NCBI RefSeq assembly: GCF_008386585.1
Contig: NZ_VUOB01000074.1
Span: forward strand, 37,751 to 101,750
From: Solihabitans fulvus
Lineage (GTDB): Bacteria; Actinomycetota; Actinomycetes; Mycobacteriales; Pseudonocardiaceae
Reading direction: 5' to 3'
DNA length: 64,000 bases
Below, one piece after another: positions 35,665 through 42,651 of the stretch. The notes below the pieces were generated by a model. That model had not been told where the DNA came from and did no database searches. It worked only from the letters and a program-made list of their open reading frames with translations. Numbering within the stretch: the stretch's first letter is position 1; each line of letters opens with the position of its first letter. The translations under genes and the position numbers were made by a program.

Positions 35665-37131
35665 ATGACGAGCGTGGCGGACAGGACGTGGCGGCTGCTG
35701 ATCGACGGCGAGTGGCGCGAGCCGTCCGGCGGCCACTACCCGATCGTCAACCCCGCGACGGAACAGGTCGTCGGGCACGCGCCGGAGGCCGGGGTCGCCG
35801 ACGTGGCCGACGCCGTCGCCGCGGCGCGGGCCGCGTTCCCGGCGTGGTCGCGGACCGCACCGGAGGAGCGCGCCAGGCTGCTGGACCGCGTCGCCGATCT
35901 CGTGTCGGCACACCAGGACGAGATCGTGCCGCTGGCGCAGGCCGAGACGGGCAGCACGATGGCGATCGCCCGCGCCACGCAGGTGCCGGTCACTGTTCGT
36001 AGGCTGCGCCGGTACGCGCGCGGCGCGCTGGAACAGCGGGACGTTCCCCTTGCCCCGCAACTCGTTCCGGCGAGCGCGTTGGCCCCTGGCGCGCTGGTCG
36101 GCGCGGTCGCCGCGCGCCGCCCGGTCGGCGTGGTCGGCTGCATCACGCCGTACAACTTCCCGATCGGCACCATGGCCGGCAAGCTGGCCCCCGCGCTGGC
36201 GATGGGCAACACCGCCGTGGTGAAGCCGGCGCCGCAGGACCCGTTGGCGTGCCTGCTGCTCGCCGAACTCTTCGCGGAGGCCGGGTTTCCGCCCGGCGTT
36301 GTCAACGTGGTGACCGGTTCGACGGCGGAGACCGGCGTGGCGCTGGTCGACTCCCCCGACGTCGACATGATCAGCTTCACCGGCAGCACCGCCGTCGGCA
36401 CGCGGATCGCGGCGGCCGGCGGCCGCACCATGAAGCGGATGCTGCTGGAACTCGGCGGCAAGGGCGCGGCGCTGGTGCTCGCGGACGCCGATCTGGACAC
36501 CGCGGTCACCGGCATCTGCGCCACCTGGACGTTTTTGTCCGGGCAGGGCTGCATCCTGCCGACCAGGGCCGTGGTGCACCGGTCGATCTACCGGACCGTC
36601 GTGCGGCACCTCGCCGACCGGGCCGGCTCGCTGAAGGTCGGCGACCCGCTCGCGTCCGAAACCGTGCTCGGGCCGGTGATCAGTGCGGCGCAACGGGATC
36701 GGGCAGAACAGCTCGTCGAGTCGGCGCGCGCGGAGGGCGGCGCGGTGGTCGCTGGCGGGCGACGGCCTGCCTGTTCGCCCGGCTTCTACGTCGCGCCGAC
36801 GCTCATCACGAACGTCAACCAGTCGATGACCGTCGCGCGCGAGGAGGTGTTCGGGCCGGTGATCTGCGTGATCCCCTTCGACACCGAGGAGGAGGGCGTC
36901 GCGATCGTCAACGACACCCGGTTCGGGCTGCACAACTACGTCTACACCGCGGATCCCGCCAGGGGATACCGGATCGCGGCGCGGCTGCGGTCGGGCTACG
37001 TCGGCGTCAACACCGGTCACCAGCACCCCGAGGCGCCCTTCGGCGGCTTCGGGATGAGCGGGATCGGCCGGGACGGCGGGTCGTTCGGCCTCGACGCGTA
37101 CAGCGAGGTGCAGAGCGTGGTGTGGGCGTAG
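35665..37131 (+). CDS. NAD(P)-dependent aldehyde dehydrogenase
   Basis: A 488-residue class I-type aldehyde dehydrogenase. The cofactor/general-base motif is LELGGKGAAL (Glu262) and the catalytic thiol is in LSGQGC (Cys296); PYNFPIG and FTGST mark the NAD fold. Residue numbers are from ATG 35665; an ATG at 35653 is also possible, and GAAAGG at 35645-35650 spaces badly for both. With the alcohol dehydrogenase that follows it would oxidise an alcohol to an acid through the aldehyde. It heads a plus-strand run through P450 at 39.8 kb. Confidence 0.9.
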   Translation: MTSVADRTWRLLIDGEWREPSGGHYPIVNPATEQVVGHAPEAGVADVADAVAAARAAFPAWSRTAPEERARLLDRVADLVSAHQDEIVPLAQAETGSTMAIARATQVPVTVRRLRRYARGALEQRDVPLAPQLVPASALAPGALVGAVAARRPVGVVGCITPYNFPIGTMAGKLAPALAMGNTAVVKPAPQDPLACLLLAELFAEAGFPPGVVNVVTGSTAETGVALVDSPDVDMISFTGSTAVGTRIAAAGGRTMKRMLLELGGKGAALVLADADLDTAVTGICATWTFLSGQGCILPTRAVVHRSIYRTVVRHLADRAGSLKVGDPLASETVLGPVISAAQRDRAEQLVESARAEGGAVVAGGRRPACSPGFYVAPTLITNVNQSMTVAREEVFGPVICVIPFDTEEEGVAIVNDTRFGLHNYVYTADPARGYRIAARLRSGYVGVNTGHQHPEAPFGGFGMSGIGRDGGSFGLDAYSEVQSVVWA

Positions 37132-37152
37132 CTCGGTGTCCAGGTCAGCGGG

Positions 37153-37186
37153 CTTCGGTAGCCAACCAGCTTCGGTAGCCAACCAG
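37153..37186 (+). repeat. perfect 17-bp tandem duplication before the alcohol dehydrogenase
   Basis: CTTCGGTAGCCAACCAG occurs exactly twice in a row (37153-37169, 37170-37186), and the second copy runs directly into the AGGAGG ribosome binding site of the next gene. It is another boundary duplication like those near 3.7, 45.4 and 55.5 kb. Confidence 0.9.
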
Positions 37187-37194
37187 GAGGTGCC

Positions 37195-38259
37195 ATGCGA
37201 GGCGTTGTGTACGACGGTGAACAGCTGCGGATCGTCGACGACCTGACCGTGCGCGAGCCGGGCCCCGGCGAGGTGCTGGTGCGGCTGGCCGCCGCCGGGG
37301 TGTGCCACAGCGACGTGAGCGTGCTGACCGGCGCCATCCCGTTCCCGGTCCCCGTGGTGCTCGGCCACGAGGGCGCCGGGGTGGTGGCCGCGGCCGGACC
37401 CGGCGTCGCGCACGTCGCGGCGGGCGACCACGTCGTGCTGTCCACGCTGGCCAACTGCGGGGCGTGCGCGGAGTGCGGCCGGGGCAGGCCGACCATGTGC
37501 CGCAGCACCTTCGGCAACCGGCCGACGCCGTTCACCTGGCGGGACCGGCCGACACACAGCTTCGCCGCGACGTCCACGTTCGTCGAGCACACCGTCGTGC
37601 AGGCCAGCCAGGTGGTGCGGGTGCCGGTCGAGCTGCCGCTGACCTCCGCCGCGCTGATCGGCTGCGCGGTGGTCACCGGAGTCGGCGCGGTGCTGAACCG
37701 GGCCCGCGTCGCCGCCCTCGACACCGCGATCGTGATCGGCGTCGGCGGCGTCGGGCTGAACGTCGTGCAGGGCTGCCGGTTGGCGCGCGCCGCGCGCATC
37801 GTGGCCGTGGACAACAACCCGGCCAAGGAGGAGATCGCCCGCGCGTTCGGCGCGACGGACTTCGTGGACACCACGGGCGTCGACCCGGTGGCGGCCGTGC
37901 GCGAGGTCCTACCGTCCGGGGCCGACCACGTGTTCGAGTGCGTCGGCAGCCCCGAGCTGATCCGCGCGTCCGTCGACCTGCTGGACTGGCACGGCCAGCT
38001 CGTGCTGGTCGGGGTGCCGCCGTCGGGCACCGAGATGTCGGTGCCGGTCGCGCCGATGTACCTGGACCGGTCGATCCTCGGGCTGCGCTACGGCGCTACC
38101 AGCCCGCACACGGACATCCCGCGCTACGTGGAGTTCTACCGCTCCGGCGACCTGCTGATCGACGAGCTGGTCAGCAAGACGTATCCGCTGGAGAACCTGG
38201 AGACCATCATCGGCGACATGGCGGAGGGCACCGTGGCGCGCGGCGTTCTCACCTTCTGA
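37195..38259 (+). CDS. zinc-dependent alcohol dehydrogenase (MDR family)
   Basis: A 354-residue medium-chain alcohol dehydrogenase. The catalytic zinc ligands Cys37 (GVCHSD) and His58/Glu59 (GHEGAG) are intact, and the structural zinc loop has Cys88, 91, 94 and 102. The Rossmann motif is GVGGVGLNVVQG. It resembles class III / thiol-dependent alcohol dehydrogenases. AGGAGG is ideally placed before the ATG. It follows the aldehyde dehydrogenase by 63 bp and probably works in series with it. Confidence 0.9.
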   Translation: MRGVVYDGEQLRIVDDLTVREPGPGEVLVRLAAAGVCHSDVSVLTGAIPFPVPVVLGHEGAGVVAAAGPGVAHVAAGDHVVLSTLANCGACAECGRGRPTMCRSTFGNRPTPFTWRDRPTHSFAATSTFVEHTVVQASQVVRVPVELPLTSAALIGCAVVTGVGAVLNRARVAALDTAIVIGVGGVGLNVVQGCRLARAARIVAVDNNPAKEEIARAFGATDFVDTTGVDPVAAVREVLPSGADHVFECVGSPELIRASVDLLDWHGQLVLVGVPPSGTEMSVPVAPMYLDRSILGLRYGATSPHTDIPRYVEFYRSGDLLIDELVSKTYPLENLETIIGDMAEGTVARGVLTF

Positions 38260-38269
38260 GGGAGTGACG

Positions 38270-39199
38270 ATGACGCCGATGCCGCCGGAGTTCCACGACC
38301 TGGCCAAGCGGGTGAACAACTGGGGGCGCTGGGGCCGCGACGACCAGCGGGGCACGCTGAACCTGCTGACGCCGCACCATGTTCGCGCGGCGGCCGGGCT
38401 GGTTAGGACCGGCCGGACCGTGTCGCTGTCGCTGCCGCTGTCCCAGGACGGGCCGCAGACCGGGATCATCCCAGGGCGGATCAACCCGCACCGCACCATG
38501 ATCATGTGCAACACACCGATCACCGGGGACACCCGCCAGTTCTGCACCAGCGACGACGTGGTGGAGATGGGCTTGCAGGCCGCGACGCACTGGGACGCGC
38601 TGGCACACGTCAGCTACGCGGGCAGGCTGTACAACGGTTTCCCCGCCTCGGTCGTCACCTCGGCGGGGGCCGCGTACTGCGGTGTCGACCGGATCGGCCA
38701 GGTGGTCGGTCGCGGCGTGCTGCTCGACCTGCCCAGGATGCTCGGCGTGGACGTGCTGCCGCCGGGATACGCCGTCACGGCGGCGGACCTGGACGCAGCG
38801 GAGGAGCTGGCCCGCATCACCGTGTCGACAGGCGACCTGGTGCTGGTCCGCACCGGGCAGCTGCGGCGGCTCAAGGCGGGCGACCGGGACGGTTACGGCG
38901 CACCGAGCCCAGGGCCGTCGCTTGGCACGGTGGAATGGTTCCACCGCAGGGACATCGCGGCCGTGGCCACCGACAACCTCACCTTCGAGGTGTACCCCGG
39001 TGAGCTGGCCGACGCGCCGTTCGCCGTGCACCTGCTGCACCTGGTGGAGATGGGACTGTTGCAGGGACAGAACTTCGACCTCGAGGAGCTGTCCGAGGAC
39101 TGCGCGGACGACGGCGTCTACGAGTTCCTGCTGCACGCCACGCCGCTGCCGTTCCGCCACGCGGTCGGCGCCCCAGTCGCGCCCGTGGCGGTGAAGTAG
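38270..39199 (+). CDS. cyclase family protein (metal-dependent hydrolase)
   Basis: A 309-residue member of the cyclase/kynurenine-formamidase-like family (PF04199 type). The metal-binding signature is THWDALAH, followed downstream by EWFHRRDIAAVATD and VHLLHLVEMGLLQ. ATG 38270 is chosen because GAGGGAG ends 5 bp upstream; the GTG at 38264 overlaps the Shine-Dalgarno sequence. The family hydrolyses amides or lactone-like bonds. It lies between the alcohol dehydrogenase and the carboxymuconolactone-decarboxylase-like gene, suggesting a ring-opening or lactone-hydrolysis step. Confidence 0.85.
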   Translation: MTPMPPEFHDLAKRVNNWGRWGRDDQRGTLNLLTPHHVRAAAGLVRTGRTVSLSLPLSQDGPQTGIIPGRINPHRTMIMCNTPITGDTRQFCTSDDVVEMGLQAATHWDALAHVSYAGRLYNGFPASVVTSAGAAYCGVDRIGQVVGRGVLLDLPRMLGVDVLPPGYAVTAADLDAAEELARITVSTGDLVLVRTGQLRRLKAGDRDGYGAPSPGPSLGTVEWFHRRDIAAVATDNLTFEVYPGELADAPFAVHLLHLVEMGLLQGQNFDLEELSEDCADDGVYEFLLHATPLPFRHAVGAPVAPVAVK

Positions 39200-39201
39200 C
39201 C

Positions 39202-39765
39202 GTGGGGCGGGTGCCGCCGGTCCGCGACGGCGAGGACGTGGAGTTCGACGCCTACACCGAGCAGCTGCGCGCGAGCGGCGCCGAGGTGCCCAACCTGACC
39301 AGGGTGATGGGGCGCAACCTGCACATCCTGAGCCGGTGGGCGGCGTACAACAACGCGCTGCGGTTCACCTCCTCGCTGTCCGAGCAGACCGCCGAGCTGG
39401 TCATCCTGGCCGTCGCGGCGGAGACCGACTGCCGGTACAGCTTCGCCCACCACGTGCACAAGGCGCTCCAGTGCGGGATCGAGCCGGCGAAGCTCGCCGA
39501 GCTGCGCGACTGGGAACGGTCGAGCCGCTTCGATGAGCGGGAGCTGCTGGTGCTGCGCGCGGTTCGGGAGATCACCAGGCGGCTGCGGGTCGGCGACGAG
39601 ACGTTCGCGTTGCTGCGTCGACGATTCCACGCCGAGGAGGTCGTCGACCTCGTGCAGCTGGCCGCGTTCTACGTGTCGCTGAGCATCACGACACGTAGCC
39701 TCGACGTCGACCTCGAACCGAGCCATCGGAGCTGGGCCGACTCCTACTGGCCCGACGTGTCGTAG
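39202..39765 (+). CDS. carboxymuconolactone decarboxylase family protein
   Basis: A 187-residue AhpD/CMD-like helical protein starting at GTG 39202. The active-site region reads ETDCRYSFAHHVHKALQCGI: the first Cys and the His are kept but the second Cys of the usual CxxC is Ser, so peroxidase-type chemistry is unlikely, while a decarboxylase/isomerase-like role remains possible. Spacing to the cyclase gene (2 bp) and the P450 gene (12 bp) shows one operon. Confidence 0.8.
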   Translation: MGRVPPVRDGEDVEFDAYTEQLRASGAEVPNLTRVMGRNLHILSRWAAYNNALRFTSSLSEQTAELVILAVAAETDCRYSFAHHVHKALQCGIEPAKLAELRDWERSSRFDERELLVLRAVREITRRLRVGDETFALLRRRFHAEEVVDLVQLAAFYVSLSITTRSLDVDLEPSHRSWADSYWPDVS

Positions 39766-39777
39766 GAGGCAACGCCC

Positions 39778-40983
39778 ATGGCCGAGCTGTTGGCGCCCGG
39801 CATCGTCGACCCTGCCGACCTGGACTACTGGGCCGATCCGCACGCGGTGCTCGCGGCGGCGCGGGCGCGCGGCCGGATCGGGCGCACCCCGCACGGCGAG
39901 CCCGTGCTGCTTGGCTACGAGGACGCGCACGAGGCGCTGCGCCATCCGTTGCTCGAGACTTTCGGCGTGGCCGCGATCCTGGCCAGGAACAACGTCACCG
40001 AGGGGCCGTTCCACGACTGGTGCCAGCTGTTGCTGCTGAGCATGCGGCCGCCGGACCACACGCGGCTGCGCGCGTTGGTGCGCAAGGCGTTCACGGCGCG
40101 CCAGGTCGAGCGGGTGCGGCCGGGCACGCGGGACCGGCTGCGCCGGCTGCTGGCGGGGCCTCGCGAGGCGGGCAGGGTGGAGTGGGTCGGCGAGATCGCG
40201 CACGAGCTGCCGGTGTGGGTGATCTGCGAGCTGGTCGGCGTGCCGAGCGCGGATCGGGACGTCATCAAGGCGTGGACCGTGGACATCGGGCACGCGTTCA
40301 CCAACAGCCTGTCCGCCGACCAGCTCCGCAGGGCCGACGACGCCGTTCGCTCGCTGTACGGCTACTTGCAGACGCTGATCATCAGGCGGCGCAAGGCACC
40401 CCGCGACGACCTGCTGTCGGCGCTGGTGCACGCCGAGCAGGACGGCGACCGGCTGCGCACCACCGAGCTGTACGCCATCGTGGCGAACCTGTTGGTCGGC
40501 GGGCACAACACGACGCGCGGGCTGCTGAGCATCGCGGCTTGTCTGTTGGCGCAGCACCCGGCGCAGTTCGCGCTGCTGCGGGCCGGCGGGGCGGTCGAGG
40601 CGACCGAGGAGGTGTTGCGCTACGAGGCGCCGATTCCCAGCACCGTGCGGCTGGCGCGGGCGGACGTCTCGTTGGCCGGGACGCGGGTGGCCGCCGGCGA
40701 GGCCGTGCACGTCTCGTTCCTGGCGGCCAACCGGGATCCGGCGCGGTTCGCCTCCCCGGACAGGTTCGATGTTCGGCGCGCGGACGTTCGGCCGATCAGC
40801 TTCGGCTTCGGCATCCACCACTGCGTGGGTGCGGCGCTGGCGAGGCTGGAGGCGCAGGAGGCCATCGCGGAACTCGCCACGACCGTCCGGGAGTTGGTGT
40901 TGGAGATCGACGAGCCCCGGTGGGAGCCGTTCTTGCAGGTGCGGCGGATCGAGGCGGTGCCGTTGAGCTTCCGGAGCGTGTGA
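39778..40983 (+). CDS. cytochrome P450
   Basis: A 401-residue bacterial class I P450. The I-helix motif is GGHNTTRG, in which the usual acidic residue before Thr is replaced by Asn; ExxR is in EEVLRYEAP and the heme loop is FGFGIHHCVG with Cys349. AGGAGG is close to the ATG. It is the last gene of the aldehyde dehydrogenase-alcohol dehydrogenase-cyclase-CMD operon and convergent with the DUF397 gene. Substrate unknown; ferredoxin and reductase must come from elsewhere. Confidence 0.87.
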   Translation: MAELLAPGIVDPADLDYWADPHAVLAAARARGRIGRTPHGEPVLLGYEDAHEALRHPLLETFGVAAILARNNVTEGPFHDWCQLLLLSMRPPDHTRLRALVRKAFTARQVERVRPGTRDRLRRLLAGPREAGRVEWVGEIAHELPVWVICELVGVPSADRDVIKAWTVDIGHAFTNSLSADQLRRADDAVRSLYGYLQTLIIRRRKAPRDDLLSALVHAEQDGDRLRTTELYAIVANLLVGGHNTTRGLLSIAACLLAQHPAQFALLRAGGAVEATEEVLRYEAPIPSTVRLARADVSLAGTRVAAGEAVHVSFLAANRDPARFASPDRFDVRRADVRPISFGFGIHHCVGAALARLEAQEAIAELATTVRELVLEIDEPRWEPFLQVRRIEAVPLSFRSV

Positions 40984-40986
40984 GGG

Positions 40987-41205
40987 TCAGCCGAAGTTGC
41001 CGGCCTTGATGCTGCCGAGCCAGGCGGCTAGTTCCGCGCGGGGGACGGAAATGACGTCTGTGGAAGGGGACTTGCTGTCCCGGATCGCGAATCGACCGTC
41101 GGTCAGCGCCGCGACCTCGACGCAGTTGCCGCCCCCGGTACCGCCATCGCCGGAGAAACTGCTCTTACGCCACGCGACGCCTAACTGCGCGTTCTCGCCA
41201 GCCAT
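40987..41205 (-). CDS. DUF397 domain protein
   Basis: A 72-residue DUF397 protein with the typical core WRKSSFSGDGG, CVEVAAL, FAIRDSKSP and VPRAELAAWL. The ATG at 41205 has CAGGAGGG upstream. Only 23 bp separate it from the XRE/DUF5753 regulator, the standard pairing in actinobacteria, where the small protein acts with the regulator in developmental or antibiotic control. The exact role here is unknown. Confidence 0.88.
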   Translation of the reverse strand: MAGENAQLGVAWRKSSFSGDGGTGGGNCVEVAALTDGRFAIRDSKSPSTDVISVPRAELAAWLGSIKAGNFG

Positions 41206-41228
41206 GCCGTGCCGCCCTCCTGCATCGC

Positions 41229-42113
41229 TCACGCATAGCTCTCCGCAGCGGTGTGGATCAGGTCCACCGACTTCTGCTGAGACAGCGCTCGCTCGGTAAG
41301 GATGCCGAACCTCAGGATACAAGTTCGAACATCCGACCGATCTTCGATGTACACACCACCGCCAGGTCCTTCGGCGTATCCGAAGTCCGGAATGGGGTCA
41401 GGCAGGGTCAGGATGGAGAACGGGCCGTTCATGGCTGGGCTCGCCCCAGCAGACTTCGGCAGCACCTGGATGGTGACGTGTGCGGTCTCAGCCTCATCGA
41501 GCAGACGGCGTAGCTGGTTGCGCATCACGATCGGCGTGCCGATCGGTCGCTCCAGGATGCCTTCGTCAACGATCACGTGGAACTGCAACGGGTTGGACTT
41601 CGTCAACACCTGCTGCCGAGCTATACGGGCGATCACTCGCCGCTCCACTACGTCTGCGGCCAGACTTGGGTTCGCGCCGTTGATCAAGGCTCGGGTGTAG
41701 TCCGAAGTCTGGAGCAGCCCCGGGACCACCATGGTTTCGAACTGCCTCAGCGCGAGTAGTGCGGCCTCGACGCTGAGGAAGTTATGGAAGTCGTCGGGCA
41801 GGTCCTTGCGAAGCGCCAACCAGTAGCCGCGTTCGTGCGCGGTGGCCGCGAGGTCCAGCAGCCAGGTCCGCATGTTCACATCTACGACGGCGTACAGGTC
41901 GAGCAGCTGCTCGACCTCACGGACCTTCACCCCTTGCTCTCGAGTCTCGATGCGCTGGAGCTTCGACCGAGACCACTTTCCCGCAGTGGCGCGAAGACGC
42001 TCAGCGGCCTGCTCATGGGTGAGGCCTGCCTGATCTCGGAGCTGCCGCAGGGTCTCCGTGAGTTGCCAACGCCGGACGGTTGCGCTGACGACGTCGCCGC
42101 TGTCCTGGTTCAT
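41229..42113 (-). CDS. XRE family regulator with DUF5753 domain
   Basis: A 294-residue regulator: N-terminal XRE helix-turn-helix (LRQLRDQAGLTHEQAAERLR, WSRSKLQRIETRE) and a DUF5753 ligand/partner domain (FETMVVPGLLQTSDYTRALI, RQQVLTKSNPLQFHVIVDEG). ATG 42113 has GGAAGG 5 bp upstream; in-frame upstream codons are rejected. It precedes its DUF397 partner. Two palindromes between it and the divergent 42245 gene are likely its operators. Confidence 0.9.
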   Translation of the reverse strand: MNQDSGDVVSATVRRWQLTETLRQLRDQAGLTHEQAAERLRATAGKWSRSKLQRIETREQGVKVREVEQLLDLYAVVDVNMRTWLLDLAATAHERGYWLALRKDLPDDFHNFLSVEAALLALRQFETMVVPGLLQTSDYTRALINGANPSLAADVVERRVIARIARQQVLTKSNPLQFHVIVDEGILERPIGTPIVMRNQLRRLLDEAETAHVTIQVLPKSAGASPAMNGPFSILTLPDPIPDFGYAEGPGGGVYIEDRSDVRTCILRFGILTERALSQQKSVDLIHTAAESYA

Positions 42114-42156
42114 TGCCGCCTTCCACACGCGCCTGTCACTCGACCGGGTAGCAATC

Positions 42157-42184
42157 ACGAGTACTCGTTGTGTCTAGTGAGTAC
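42157..42184. promoter_or_regulatory. GAGTAC repeats and 12-bp palindrome
   Basis: ACGAGTACTCGT (42157-42168) is a perfect palindrome and GAGTAC recurs at 42179-42184, 20 bp from the first. They sit just upstream of the XRE/DUF5753 gene, the right place for autoregulation. Binding is inferred. Confidence 0.5.
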
Positions 42185-42191
42185 CCACTTC

Positions 42192-42213
42192 ACACTGTTC
42201 CTACGCACAGTGT
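42192..42213. promoter_or_regulatory. ACACTG-N10-CAGTGT inverted repeat
   Basis: ACACTG (42192-42197) and CAGTGT (42208-42213) form a perfect inverted repeat about 32 bp before the ATG of the divergent hypothetical gene. It is a second candidate operator in the same gap. Confidence 0.45.
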
Positions 42214-42244
42214 CGGAACCAACACAGACAGTAGGAGGTCTCGG

Positions 42245-42571
42245 ATGGTAGTCCGAACGCCCATGCCGCCATGGACTGAAGAGCAGTTCTCCGCGATCCT
42301 CGCGGCGATGGTCGCCGACCACGCCCCGCGCGTGTTCGCCGTCGTGCAGGAGTGCGGCGAGCGGCTGGACGGGCGCATCGCGGCCTGGGGTTTCGCGTTC
42401 GAGGATCACGCCGAGATCATCGGCGTGCGCGGCGACCTTCGGATGCGACTCAGCAACCCGGAGGACGCGCTGCCCGGCTTCCGCTGGAACGACAACCTCA
42501 CGCCTCGCCTTATCTGGCTGGACCCCGACGCGACGCTGCCCGCACACGCCCCAGAAACCAGCAAAAGTTAA
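42245..42571 (+). CDS. hypothetical protein divergent from XRE/DUF5753
   Basis: A soluble 108-residue protein not recognised. AGGAGG at 42233-42238 supports ATG 42245. It is rich in acidic and aromatic residues (MPPWTEEQFSAILAAMVADH, GFRWNDNLTPRLIWLDPDA) with no signal or membrane segment. Its position opposite the XRE/DUF397 pair, with shared palindromes, suggests it is a target of that regulator. Confidence 0.65.
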   Translation: MVVRTPMPPWTEEQFSAILAAMVADHAPRVFAVVQECGERLDGRIAAWGFAFEDHAEIIGVRGDLRMRLSNPEDALPGFRWNDNLTPRLIWLDPDATLPAHAPETSKS

Positions 42572-42651
42572 GTCATCCGATCAGGTGACCGGCCCGCTCA
42601 GTGATCGTGCCGGCAATACCCTGGGCCGAACCGCGCCGCCCAGGAGGTCTG

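Noticed and set aside
27033..40983. Secondary-metabolite biosynthetic gene cluster
   Set aside because: No polyketide synthase, NRPS, terpene synthase or RiPP gene is present; the enzymes are of catabolic type.
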